A stretch of 6,679 nt of DNA from Alphaproteobacteria bacterium (GCA_027005635.1 JALTLI010000120.1:1-6679); one strand, 5' to 3'. Positions 1 to 6,679 are shown, counted from the first letter of the stretch. The notes: generated by a model not told the origin, from the sequence alone. Translations and numbers: made by a program.

Positions 1-196
1 ATCATTAGAACAGCAGTGGAATGCTGGGGAACTTAGCGCAACAAATTATCTTCTGCAGGTTAAACAAGGCATAGATACAGCTATGACAGGTATTGAAATA
101 AAAAGCCATGCATGGTTAGCGTGGGCAAATTATATGGCTTTAACAAATCAAATTGAAAACTGGGCGTATCAAAATAATTCAAAGGAAACAAAATAA
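1..196 (+). CDS. czcC: TolC-family outer membrane factor of heavy-metal efflux (CzcC-like), C-terminal end only
   Basis: Partial gene: the reading frame is open from the left edge (first full codon at position 2) to TAA at 194-196, giving 64 residues. The family role is the trimeric outer membrane channel that receives substrate from the adaptor and RND pump. The visible segment WNAGELSATNYLLQVKQG, followed by DTAMTG and a Trp-rich amphipathic helix (HAWLAWANYMALT) and QIENW, resembles the last periplasmic helix of CzcC-type proteins, where 'aGe.s..dyL.q..q..dt' and a W-rich end are typical. The gene order (OMF, adaptor, pump) supports this strongly. Its stop codon overlaps the adaptor's ATG by one base, which suggests translational coupling. 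The start, signal peptide and most of the protein lie outside the window, so the subfamily symbol is provisional; CusC or NccC-type names are equally possible. Confidence 0.82.
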   Translation, partial: SLEQQWNAGELSATNYLLQVKQGIDTAMTGIEIKSHAWLAWANYMALTNQIENWAYQNNSKETK

Positions 197-198
197 TG
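181..198 (+). promoter_or_regulatory. Ribosome binding site and TAATG start/stop overlap for the adaptor gene
   Basis: AAAGGA at 181-186 lies 9 bases before the ATG at 196-198 and sits inside the last codons of the upstream channel gene. The upstream stop TAA (194-196) shares its last A with the start codon. The purine-rich site and the overlap fix 196 as the adaptor start and point to coupled translation. Confidence 0.75.
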
Positions 199-1320
199 AA
201 AAATATAAAATTAAAAACAGGTTTATTAGCAATTTTACTATTAACGAGTGGTTCGGTTTTTGCTAGCGGAGAACATAAAGAAACAGGTGAACATGAAGAA
301 GCAAAAGAAGAAGGCATTGAAATAAACGCCAAACAAAGAGCTGAAGCTAATATAAAAGTTCAACCTATTACATTAAAAAATGTTGCAACAACTGTGCATG
401 TTCCTGGTGAGGTAATGGTGCATGGTTATCGCTCTCAAGTTATTACCCCGCGTATTGATTCAATGGTAATTAAGCGTTACGTGGTACTTGGTGATAATGT
501 TAAAATAAACCAACCTTTAGCACTACTATTTAGTGTAGATATGGCAAATGCTCAAGGTGATTTTATTGTGGCAAGCAATGAATGGAAACGGGTTAAAAAG
601 CTTGGTAAAAAAGTTGTTTCTGCTAAAAGATATGTAGAAGCTAAAGTTGGATATCAGCAAGCAAAAGCAAGATTACAAGCTTATGGTATGGCAGAAAGTG
701 AAATAGCTAATTTATTAAAAGAAACCTCAAATAATAAACCAGGGAACTATACATTATTTAGTAACCAAAATGGTATTATAGCCAGTGATAATTTTAAATC
801 AGGAGAAATTATTCAAACAGGTAGAACATTATTTGATGTAGTAGATGAAAGCATTTTATGGGTAGAAGCACAAGTTAATCCAGAAAATGCAGACTTCATT
901 AAAGAAGGTGATATCGCATGGATAAAAGAAGGAACTAAAATACGCAAAGCTGTAGTTAGCCAAAAAAATCATGTCCTTGATGCAATAACCAGAACTTTAA
1001 CAATTCGTTTAGAACTAGATAATTCAGATCACTCATTTGCTCCTGGAGAGTTTGTTGATGTTGAAATAAATTCCAATAGCTCAGAAAAAGTTTTAGCAAT
1101 GCCAGCTAATTCTGTATTACGTAGCAGTGATGGAGATTGGCAAATTTTTATTGAAGATGAACATAATAAATTTAGCTCTGTTGAAGTTGAAGTTGTTCGT
1201 ACAGCTGGTGATACAAAAGTTATTACAGGTATTAAAGAAGGCACAAAAGTTGTTACTTCTGGTGCATTTTTTGTTCAATCAGAAATCGCTAAAAGCGGTT
1301 TTAGTATTCATAACCACTAG
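196..1320 (+). CDS. czcB: Periplasmic adaptor subunit of heavy-metal RND efflux (CzcB-like membrane fusion protein)
   Basis: Encodes 374 residues, the usual size for this family. It bridges the inner membrane pump and outer membrane channel in the periplasm. Residues 1-23 are a signal peptide (basic n-region, LLAILLLTSG core, VFA before the predicted cut); no lipobox Cys is present, so it is not an obvious lipoprotein. Residues 24-40 are a short His/Glu-rich segment. The first half of the lipoyl (barrel-sandwich) domain is about 83-113, the alpha-hairpin about 115-178, and the second lipoyl half about 185-215. A beta-barrel starts at the typical LFDVVDESILWVEAQV segment (212-227). The membrane-proximal domain runs about 295-374, with the family-like GIKEGTKVVTSGAFFVQSE. 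The protein ends in HNH. His rather than Met near the N-terminus fits divalent metals better than Cu(I)/Ag(I), which is an inference. It sits between channel and pump genes in one operon. Confidence 0.93.
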   Translation: MKNIKLKTGLLAILLLTSGSVFASGEHKETGEHEEAKEEGIEINAKQRAEANIKVQPITLKNVATTVHVPGEVMVHGYRSQVITPRIDSMVIKRYVVLGDNVKINQPLALLFSVDMANAQGDFIVASNEWKRVKKLGKKVVSAKRYVEAKVGYQQAKARLQAYGMAESEIANLLKETSNNKPGNYTLFSNQNGIIASDNFKSGEIIQTGRTLFDVVDESILWVEAQVNPENADFIKEGDIAWIKEGTKIRKAVVSQKNHVLDAITRTLTIRLELDNSDHSFAPGEFVDVEINSNSSEKVLAMPANSVLRSSDGDWQIFIEDEHNKFSSVEVEVVRTAGDTKVITGIKEGTKVVTSGAFFVQSEIAKSGFSIHNH

Positions 1321-1335
1321 GAGAAAAGTAAAATG
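1319..1335 (+). promoter_or_regulatory. Ribosome binding site of the RND pump gene, overlapping the adaptor stop codon
   Basis: AGGAG at 1319-1323 overlaps the adaptor's TAG stop (1318-1320) and lies 9 bases before the ATG at 1333. This is the strongest Shine-Dalgarno match in the operon and decides the pump start. The overlap means a ribosome finishing the adaptor covers the pump's initiation site, consistent with coupled expression. Confidence 0.8.
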
Positions 1336-4300
1336 TTAAATAAAATTATTGATTTTGCTATAAATAGTCGCCTAATGGTGGTTCTTAGCTTATTTGTTTT
1401 ATTGGTTGGGGCTTTAATGCTGTTGCCAAAATTAAATCTAGATGCATTCCCAGATGTAACAAATGTACAAGTTAGTATTAATACAGAGGCACGGGGGCTA
1501 GCTTCAGAAGAAGTTGAACAACTAATAACCTTCCCTGTTGAAAGTGTTATGTATGCTATGCCAGATGTGGAAGAAGTACGTTCTATTTCAAAATCTGGTT
1601 TATCTGTAATTACTGTTGTTTTTAAAGAAGGTACAGATATTTATTTTGCTCGCCAATTAGTATTTGAACGCTTACAAGCAGCAATGGATAATATTCCAGA
1701 AGGAGTTGGTACACCAGAAATGGGGCCAAATACTTCTGGTTTAGGGCAAATATTTCAGTACATAATTAAAAGTGATGAAAAAGATGCTTATGATATTACT
1801 ACTTTGCGTAGCTTAAATGATTGGGTTGTAAAATTACTTATTATGCCAGTTGATGGAGTTACAGATGTACTTTCATTTGGTGGTCAGGTTCGTCAATATC
1901 AAGTTCAGGTAAATCCATCTAAATTATTAGCATTTGGTTTAAGTGTTGATGAAATAACCACTAAAATAGAAGAAAATAACCGCAATGCTGGTGGTTGGTT
2001 TATTGATAACGGTGCAGAACAATTAGTTGTTCGTGGTGTTGGTTGGGTACGCAGTGGTGAAGATGGTATACGTGATATCGCCAACATTACACTAAAAGAA
2101 GAAAAAGGCAGAGTTGTTCGGGTTCGTGATGTAGCTAAAGTTGAATTTGGTAATGAAATTCGTCAAGGAGCTGTTACCATTAGTACCCGTGATGAAAATG
2201 GTAAGGCTGTTTCTGGTGGTGAAGTTGTAACTGGTATTGTACTAAAAAGAATGGGTGCAAATACTAAAGCTACTATTGATGGTATCAAAGATTTATTACC
2301 AGTAATTCAACGAGCATTACCAAAAGGCGTAACCATAGAACCTATTTATGATCAAGCTAATTTAATTAACAAAGCGGTAGGCACAGTAATAAAAGCTTTA
2401 GTAGAAGCATTTATTTTAATTATTGTTGTTTTAATGCTATTTTTAATGAATGTAAGAGCAAGTTTATTAGTGTTACTTTCTGTACCTATTTCCATTGCAA
2501 TGGCACTTATGGCAATGTCATATTGGGGAGTGTCGGCTAACCTTATGTCTCTTGGAGGTCTTGCAATTGCTATTGGTATGATGGTTGATGGCTCAGTTGT
2601 TATGATGGAAAATATTTTTAAACATATAAGTGCAGATCATGCAAAGCCTGAAGGTATCCGCGAGGGTTCTAATATGCGAATGCGTATTCAACAAGCTGCC
2701 CGTGAAGTTGGTCGCCCAGTATTTTTTGCAGTGCTTATTATTATTGTAGTATTTACTCCGCTATTTAGTCTTGAAGGAGTGGAAGGTAAACTATTTCAAC
2801 CTATGGCAATTAGTATTGTACTTGCAATGTTTTCATCATTACTTGTGGCATTAATTGTTATTCCTGCACTTTCTGTTTACTTGTTTAAAAATGGCGCAGT
2901 ACACAAAGATAGCCCTGTACTTGCACCAATTGAAACTATTTATCGTAAAAGTTTAGATTGGGCATTAAAAAGCCGTAAAAAGGTTGTTTTATATGCAGTG
3001 GGAATATTTATTGCAACCTTAGCAACTGTTCCATTTTTAGGTACAGAATTTGTGCCAGAACTTGAAGAAGGCAGTATGAATATTCGGGTAACTCTTGCCC
3101 CATCTTCTAGCCTAACAACATCACTTGAAGTTGCTAAAAAGCTGGAAGCTAAAGTTATGGAATTTCCAGAAGCTTTATACGCATCTTCTCGGGTTGGACG
3201 GGCAGAAATTGGTGGAGACCCAGAACCAGTTTCTAACGTGGAAATTTTAATTGGATTAAAACCTGTTAATGAATGGACATCTGCAAGTAATCGTAAAGAA
3301 TTACAAGCTTTAATGCAGAAGAAAATGGAAATTCATCCTGGGTTATTATTCTCATTTTCTCAACCTATTGCCACAAGGGTAGATGAACTTCTTTCAGGGG
3401 TAAAAGCTCAATTAGCAATTAAACTTTTTGGTGCAGATTTAGATATTCTTGCTGAAAAAGGTCAGGAAATAACAGCATTAGTCCAAAAAATTGAAGGTAC
3501 TCGTGATGTAGCAATGGAGCAAATTGCTGGTGAAGCACAATTAGTTATTAAACCAGATAGAGATAAACTTGCCCGTTACGGAATACCTGTTGGGCAAGTG
3601 ATGGATATAGTATCTGATGCAATTGGTGGTATTGATGCTGGGCAAGTTATTCAAGGTAATGAACGTTACGATATTTATGTTCGTTTAGCTGAAGAACACA
3701 GAAAAAGTCCAGAAAAAATTGCCAATCTAGTACTTCAAGCACCAGATGGAGCATGGGTACGTTTAGGTGATATTGCTAGTGTTAAAATTGAAAGTGGCCC
3801 TCCGCAAATTCGTCGAGATGATGTACAGCGTCGAGTTGTTATTCAAACCAACGTTGAAGGACGTGATATGGGTGGTTTAGTTGCAGAAATTAACGAAAAA
3901 ATTGATGCTAACATTGATTTACCTACTGGTTATACTGTTGTGTTTGGTGGTCAGTTTGAAAATCAACAGCGAGCTCAGGCAAGGTTAATGATTGTAGTAC
4001 CTTTATCATTAGGGTTAATATTTTTACTACTATTCTTTGCTTTTGGATCAGTTAGCCAAGCAGGGCTAATTATGTTAAATGTACCACTTGCTTTAATTGG
4101 TGGTATTTTAGCTTTATTACTTAGTGGACAGTATTTATCTGTACCTGGTTCTATTGGTTTTATTGCTTTATTTGGTGTTGCAGTTCTTAACGGAGTTGTT
4201 ATGGTAAATGCAATTAATCAAAATATTATTGGTGGTATGAGTGTTAATAAAGGGGTATATGAAGGAGCAGTTTCAAGGTTGCGTCCAGTACTTATGACAG

Positions 4301-4509
4301 CATTTATCGCAGCACTAGGTTTAATCCCAATGTTGCTTTCAAATGGTGTTGGTTCAGAGGTTCAACGACCATTAGCAACAGTTGTTGTTGGTGGGCTAGT
4401 TTCTTCTACTTTATTAACATTAGTATTAATCCCAGTGCTTTATCAGTATTTTTCAGAAAGTGTTATAAACAGATGGAAGCGTGAACATATTATTGATAAA
4501 GATAGTTAA
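1333..4509 (+). CDS. czcA: Heavy-metal efflux RND transporter, inner membrane pump (CzcA-like)
   Basis: Encodes 1058 residues, full length for the family. It is a trimeric proton/metal antiporter that works with the adaptor and outer membrane channel. TM1 (about 13-31) is followed by the HME-type segment LDAFPDVTNVQV (36-47) and a large periplasmic loop. TM2-6 lie at about 357-520, with TM4 carrying GGLAIAIGMMVDGSVVMMEN (408-427). TM7 (about 551-570) precedes the second periplasmic loop, and TM8-12 fill about 885-1048. D419 and E426 match the transmembrane Asp408 and Glu415 of CzcA, while Asp402 is replaced by A413. The C-terminal GVAVLNGVVMV, RLRPVLMT and GSEVQRPLATVVVGG segments are CzcA-like. 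The CusA methionine triad (M573, M623, M672) aligns with R585, N635 and E685, so Cu/Ag export is unlikely. The exact divalent substrate (Zn, Co, Cd, Ni) is unknown, and the symbol denotes family rather than proven specificity. Confidence 0.94.
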   Translation: MLNKIIDFAINSRLMVVLSLFVLLVGALMLLPKLNLDAFPDVTNVQVSINTEARGLASEEVEQLITFPVESVMYAMPDVEEVRSISKSGLSVITVVFKEGTDIYFARQLVFERLQAAMDNIPEGVGTPEMGPNTSGLGQIFQYIIKSDEKDAYDITTLRSLNDWVVKLLIMPVDGVTDVLSFGGQVRQYQVQVNPSKLLAFGLSVDEITTKIEENNRNAGGWFIDNGAEQLVVRGVGWVRSGEDGIRDIANITLKEEKGRVVRVRDVAKVEFGNEIRQGAVTISTRDENGKAVSGGEVVTGIVLKRMGANTKATIDGIKDLLPVIQRALPKGVTIEPIYDQANLINKAVGTVIKALVEAFILIIVVLMLFLMNVRASLLVLLSVPISIAMALMAMSYWGVSANLMSLGGLAIAIGMMVDGSVVMMENIFKHISADHAKPEGIREGSNMRMRIQQAAREVGRPVFFAVLIIIVVFTPLFSLEGVEGKLFQPMAISIVLAMFSSLLVALIVIPALSVYLFKNGAVHKDSPVLAPIETIYRKSLDWALKSRKKVVLYAVGIFIATLATVPFLGTEFVPELEEGSMNIRVTLAPSSSLTTSLEVAKKLEAKVMEFPEALYASSRVGRAEIGGDPEPVSNVEILIGLKPVNEWTSASNRKELQALMQKKMEIHPGLLFSFSQPIATRVDELLSGVKAQLAIKLFGADLDILAEKGQEITALVQKIEGTRDVAMEQIAGEAQLVIKPDRDKLARYGIPVGQVMDIVSDAIGGIDAGQVIQGNERYDIYVRLAEEHRKSPEKIANLVLQAPDGAWVRLGDIASVKIESGPPQIRRDDVQRRVVIQTNVEGRDMGGLVAEINEKIDANIDLPTGYTVVFGGQFENQQRAQARLMIVVPLSLGLIFLLLFFAFGSVSQAGLIMLNVPLALIGGILALLLSGQYLSVPGSIGFIALFGVAVLNGVVMVNAINQNIIGGMSVNKGVYEGAVSRLRPVLMTAFIAALGLIPMLLSNGVGSEVQRPLATVVVGGLVSSTLLTLVLIPVLYQYFSESVINRWKREHIIDKDS

Positions 4510-4515
4510 TGTAAA

Positions 4516-4552
4516 AAAGTCTCTGTACAAGTTCTAATTCTACAGAGACTTT
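4516..4552 (-). terminator. Intrinsic terminator of the argS-SPOR transcript
   Basis: A perfect 12-bp inverted repeat (4516-4527 with 4541-4552) encloses a 13-base loop. Read on the - strand, the stem AAAGTCTCTGTA/TACAGAGACTTT runs directly into a T tract (complement of the A run at 4513-4518), the layout of a Rho-independent terminator for the leftward genes. On the + strand the hairpin has only three T after it, so it would be weak in that direction. It lies behind the second hairpin, as a back-up stop before transcription would enter the pump gene antisense. Confidence 0.75.
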
Positions 4553-4561
4553 AGAGACTTT
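4544..4561. repeat. Tandem direct repeat of 9 bases (AGAGACTTT twice)
   Basis: AGAGACTTT occurs at 4544-4552 and again, without a gap, at 4553-4561. The first copy forms the right arm of the adjacent terminator stem. The second copy plus the next T can also pair with the left arm (4515-4524 with 4553-4562, 10 bp), so two mutually exclusive hairpins are possible. A simple slippage duplication of the terminator arm explains it. Confidence 0.8.
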
Positions 4562-4562
4562 T

Positions 4563-4611
4563 AAAAATATCCTTATTTATTACTATAAATAAGGATATTT
4601 TTTTATTTTTT
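4563..4611 (+). terminator. Strong intrinsic terminator of the efflux operon, possibly bidirectional
   Basis: A perfect 18-bp stem (4563-4580 with 4585-4602) closes on the 4-base loop TACT. On the + strand it ends in seven T (4598-4604), one A and six more T, a good Rho-independent terminator about 50 bases after the pump stop. On the - strand the stem ends in five T (complement of 4563-4567), so it may also stop the leftward transcript. The stem is AT-rich, with one CC/GG pair block, so its stability comes from length. It touches the SPOR gene's stop codon (4603-4605), which lies in the T tract. Confidence 0.85.
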
Positions 4612-5271
4612 AATAGGTAAACATCCTTGTTTTTTACGCTTTAATATTTCACATATTTTTCTTGCATCATTTTTAGTTTGTATTCCCACAAACCTTGCAC
4701 GATAGTATTTTTTGCCGTGAACATTTGCTCTTTGTAAATCTGATTTTAAATCTTTTAATAATTCATAATGATTTGTATAAAATTTTGCTAAACTACTTCT
4801 TGCATCTTTTTTATTGGTAAATGATGCAAGTTGAACTCCCCAATCACCATCTGTTTTTTTAGGGCTATAAACAACTTTTTTAGGTGCTAATTCAGATTTA
4901 GGTATAGTAATTTTAGCTTTTTTAGGGCTGGCTATGTCTCTTAAAATTGATGTTTTTTTGATTTCAGTTTTAATTGGTTTGTTAAATTCTTTTTTATTAA
5001 CTTTTTCTAATAAATCAAAAACTTTTTTATTTTGGTTGGGGATATCTATGCCACCAGGGTTTTCTGCCCTTGTTTTAATTGGAGTATCTTGCGCAACTAT
5101 TAATGGAGGATTTAACATCTCTGTTTCTAGTGCTTCTTTTTGAATATATGCATAACCAACAATTACGGCAAAAACTACCATAACCACGCCAGCCATTACC
5201 CATTGCCACAATCCTCCACCTTTACGATATGTAGAAAATTCACTTGTTTTTTTTCTTTTTTTAGCAAACAT
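4603..5271 (-). CDS. Single-pass membrane protein with C-terminal SPOR (peptidoglycan-binding) domain
   Basis: Encodes 222 residues. A short, very basic cytoplasmic N-terminus (KKRKK at 4-8) leads to one transmembrane helix at about 21-43 (LWQWVMAGVVMVVFAVIVGY). A Lys-rich, low-complexity linker follows at about 80-140, with PKK at 116, 130 and 137. The SPOR domain spans about 143-222, starting GDWGVQLASF and containing KKYYRARFVGIQTKNDARKICEIL; two Cys (207, 217) sit near its end as in many alphaproteobacterial SPOR proteins. SPOR domains bind glycan strands lacking stem peptides at division sites, and the topology resembles FtsN-type proteins. A division or envelope role is therefore plausible but unproven, and no gene name is assigned. 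The start at 5271 is supported by AAGGA (complement of 5279-5283) 7 bases upstream. The gene follows argS by 17 bases and is probably co-transcribed with it. Confidence 0.88.
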   Translation of the reverse strand: MFAKKRKKTSEFSTYRKGGGLWQWVMAGVVMVVFAVIVGYAYIQKEALETEMLNPPLIVAQDTPIKTRAENPGGIDIPNQNKKVFDLLEKVNKKEFNKPIKTEIKKTSILRDIASPKKAKITIPKSELAPKKVVYSPKKTDGDWGVQLASFTNKKDARSSLAKFYTNHYELLKDLKSDLQRANVHGKKYYRARFVGIQTKNDARKICEILKRKKQGCLPIKK

Positions 5272-5283
5272 TGTTTTTTCCTT
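5269..5283 (-). promoter_or_regulatory. Ribosome binding site of the SPOR-domain gene
   Basis: On the - strand AAGGA (complement of 5279-5283) lies 7 bases before the ATG (5271-5269), within the 17-base gap after argS. No room for a separate promoter is seen in this gap, which supports co-transcription with argS. Confidence 0.7.
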
Positions 5284-5288
5284 ATTAG

Positions 5289-6679
5289 TTACATTTTTTC
5301 TGGTGGAGTAATATTCATAATACTTAAAACATCTTTAAGTACATTTTGTGTAGCACTAACTAGGGCTAATCTAGCATTTGTTAGCTTTGGGTTATCATCT
5401 ACAATAAATTTTTCTGCGTTGTACCAACTATGAAATTTAGCAGAAAGTTCAGAAGCATAAAAAGCCAAGCGGTGAGGCTCTCTTGCTAGTGCTGCTTTTT
5501 CAACTACTATAGGGTAGGTGCATAAATCTTTAATAAGTGCAGTTTCTTCTGCTAGGGTAAGCATGCTGAAATCTACTTTAGTATAATCGGCTAATTTTTC
5601 AATGCCACGTTCTTCTAGCTGACGAAAAATTGAACACATTCTAGCATAAGCATATTGAACGTAAAACACTGGGTTATCATTATTTTGTTCTATTGCTTTT
5701 TCTAAATCAAAATCTAGCTGAGAATCTAGTTTACGGCTAAGAAGTATAAAACGAACAGCATCAATACCAACTTCTTCAATTACTTCACGCATGGTAACAA
5801 AAACCCCTGCACGTTTAGACATTTTTAATGGTTCGCCACCTCTAAATAAACGCACCATCTGAACTAGGTGAATTTCTATAACATCTTTTTTATCAGTTAA
5901 GGCTGTAACTGCAGCTTTTAAGCGCTTAACTGCTCCACCATGATCAGCACCCCAAACATTTATTAATTTGTTATAGCCTCTATTAATTTTATTAACATGA
6001 TAAGCAACATCGGAACCAAAATAAGTCCAATCTCCATCAGGTTTTTTAATAGGCCTGTCTTCATCATCACCAAATTGTTTAGCTTTAAATAATAACATTT
6101 CTACAGGTTTGTAATCTGTTATTTCTTTACCTTTTGGTGGTGGTAAAATACCTGTATATATTAAATCTTTGGCTTTTAATTCCTCTTCTGCTGCATCTGC
6201 TTCTCCTCTAAGATGCATAACTTTTTCACTGAAATATTCATCTAATTTAAAATGAATACCAGCAAATTCTAAATCTTCATTAATAATAGACATTTGCTGT
6301 TTAACAACAGTTGCAACAATTTCATCAGATACTATTGGTAGGCCGTTTGCATCTAAATGAGGCTCTGGAGGAAAAGATGCATTACCTAACTTTTCATAAG
6401 CATCTTCTGCTGCTTCTTGAACATATTTGCCTTTATATTGAATTGCTTCATCATCAATATTGTAATAAGAAGCCATAACAGATTGAGCAAATTTATTAAC
6501 CTGAACACCAGCATCATTGATTAGATATTCACGTTTTATATCGTAGCCAGCTTTGCTCATTAAATTACAAAGTACATCACCGTAAACAGCGCCTCTGGCA
6601 TGACCAAAATGAAGAGGGCCAGTAGGATTAACCGAAACAAATTCAATTAAAACTTTTTCATTATTTCCAACGTTTGATG
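5289..6679 (-). CDS. argS: Arginyl-tRNA synthetase, 5' end beyond the window
   Basis: Class I aminoacyl-tRNA synthetase that charges tRNA-Arg with arginine in the cytoplasm. The frame is open from the right edge to TAA at 5291-5289, giving 462 visible residues. About 110-130 N-terminal residues appear to be missing compared with usual lengths of 560-600. The HIGH motif is HFGH (6600-6611) in the context NPTGPLHFGHARGA. Next come REYLINDAGVQV, the core segment GDWTYFGSDVAYHVNKI and NVWGADHGG, then the second signature KMSKR at 5811-5825. The anticodon-binding DALR domain includes DNPVFYVQYAYAR, and the chain ends ITPPEKM, a normal C-terminus. The Met at 6560 is internal, since catalytic sequence lies upstream of it in the same frame. 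The segment FGDDEDRPIKKPDGDWTYF resembles alphaproteobacterial ArgS in my recollection. It is followed closely by the SPOR gene in the same direction. Confidence 0.96.
   Translation of the reverse strand, partial: SNVGNNEKVLIEFVSVNPTGPLHFGHARGAVYGDVLCNLMSKAGYDIKREYLINDAGVQVNKFAQSVMASYYNIDDEAIQYKGKYVQEAAEDAYEKLGNASFPPEPHLDANGLPIVSDEIVATVVKQQMSIINEDLEFAGIHFKLDEYFSEKVMHLRGEADAAEEELKAKDLIYTGILPPPKGKEITDYKPVEMLLFKAKQFGDDEDRPIKKPDGDWTYFGSDVAYHVNKINRGYNKLINVWGADHGGAVKRLKAAVTALTDKKDVIEIHLVQMVRLFRGGEPLKMSKRAGVFVTMREVIEEVGIDAVRFILLSRKLDSQLDFDLEKAIEQNNDNPVFYVQYAYARMCSIFRQLEERGIEKLADYTKVDFSMLTLAEETALIKDLCTYPIVVEKAALAREPHRLAFYASELSAKFHSWYNAEKFIVDDNPKLTNARLALVSATQNVLKDVLSIMNITPPEKM

Noticed and set aside
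81..332. Open frame on the - strand across the channel/adaptor junction
   Set aside because: It lies antisense to two well-supported genes and shows no recognisable domain or ribosome binding site.
1029..1339. Small open frames on both strands over the end of the adaptor gene (1029-1244 -, 1127-1339 +)
   Set aside because: Both overlap the adaptor's conserved membrane-proximal domain in other frames and have low-complexity translations typical of shadow frames.
1905..2087. Open frame on the - strand inside the pump gene
   Set aside because: It is antisense to a conserved region of the pump and has no supporting signal.
1333..4509. Assignment of the pump to the Cu(I)/Ag(I) CusA group because of its CusA-like, Met-rich TM4
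   Set aside because: The periplasmic Met triad and the CusA relay residues E939/K984 are missing by hand alignment, and most other segments are CzcA-like.
4510..4602. Riboswitch, small RNA or CRISPR-like repeat in the intergenic region
   Set aside because: The inverted repeats are fully explained as terminators for convergent genes, no promoter-like sequence was evident, and only two short tandem copies exist.
4934..5433. Two + strand open frames opposite the SPOR gene and the argS end (4934-5143, 5140-5433)
   Set aside because: The hydrophobic look comes from reading the complement of Lys- and membrane-coding DNA; the - strand genes there have clear domains and ribosome binding sites.
5289..6560. 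Reading argS as a complete 423-residue protein starting at the ATG at 6560
   Set aside because: The same frame continues without a stop to the window edge and encodes the essential HIGH-type motif (HFGH, 6600-6611), so that Met is internal and the gene is cut by the window.

Overview
The window looks like the chromosome of an AT-rich proteobacterium, most likely an alphaproteobacterium. By eye it is roughly two-thirds A+T. The taxonomic hint is an arginyl-tRNA synthetase with alphaproteobacterial-looking signature segments, followed immediately by a gene for a membrane-anchored SPOR-domain protein. This is inference from remembered family features, not a database search.

Positions 1-4509 (+ strand) hold most of a CzcCBA-type heavy-metal efflux operon. 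In order these are the last 64 codons of a TolC-family outer membrane factor (CzcC-like), a complete periplasmic adaptor (CzcB-like, 374 aa) and a complete heavy-metal RND pump (CzcA-like, 1058 aa). The genes are tightly packed: the first two overlap by one base (TAATG), and the last two are 12 bases apart, with the czcB stop codon inside the czcA ribosome binding site. Together they would form an envelope-spanning pump driven by the proton gradient that moves metal ions from periplasm (and possibly cytoplasm) to the outside. Residues in the pump argue against Cu(I)/Ag(I) and favour divalent cations (Zn, Co, Cd or Ni). The exact metal cannot be read from the sequence.

Positions 4510-4602 are a compact convergent terminator region with two hairpins and a 9-base tandem repeat. 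The first hairpin is built as a terminator for the - strand; the second is flanked by T on the + side and mainly serves the efflux operon.

Positions 4603-6679 (- strand) hold argS (5' end beyond the window) and, 17 bases downstream of it, a 222-aa single-pass SPOR protein probably involved in cell-envelope or division functions.

No stretch over 300 bases lacks a gene. I saw no tRNA, rRNA, CRISPR, insertion sequence or phage gene. I found no convincing unknown multi-gene system; the points worth a second look are the mixed active-site residues of the pump, the terminator architecture and the synteny around argS.
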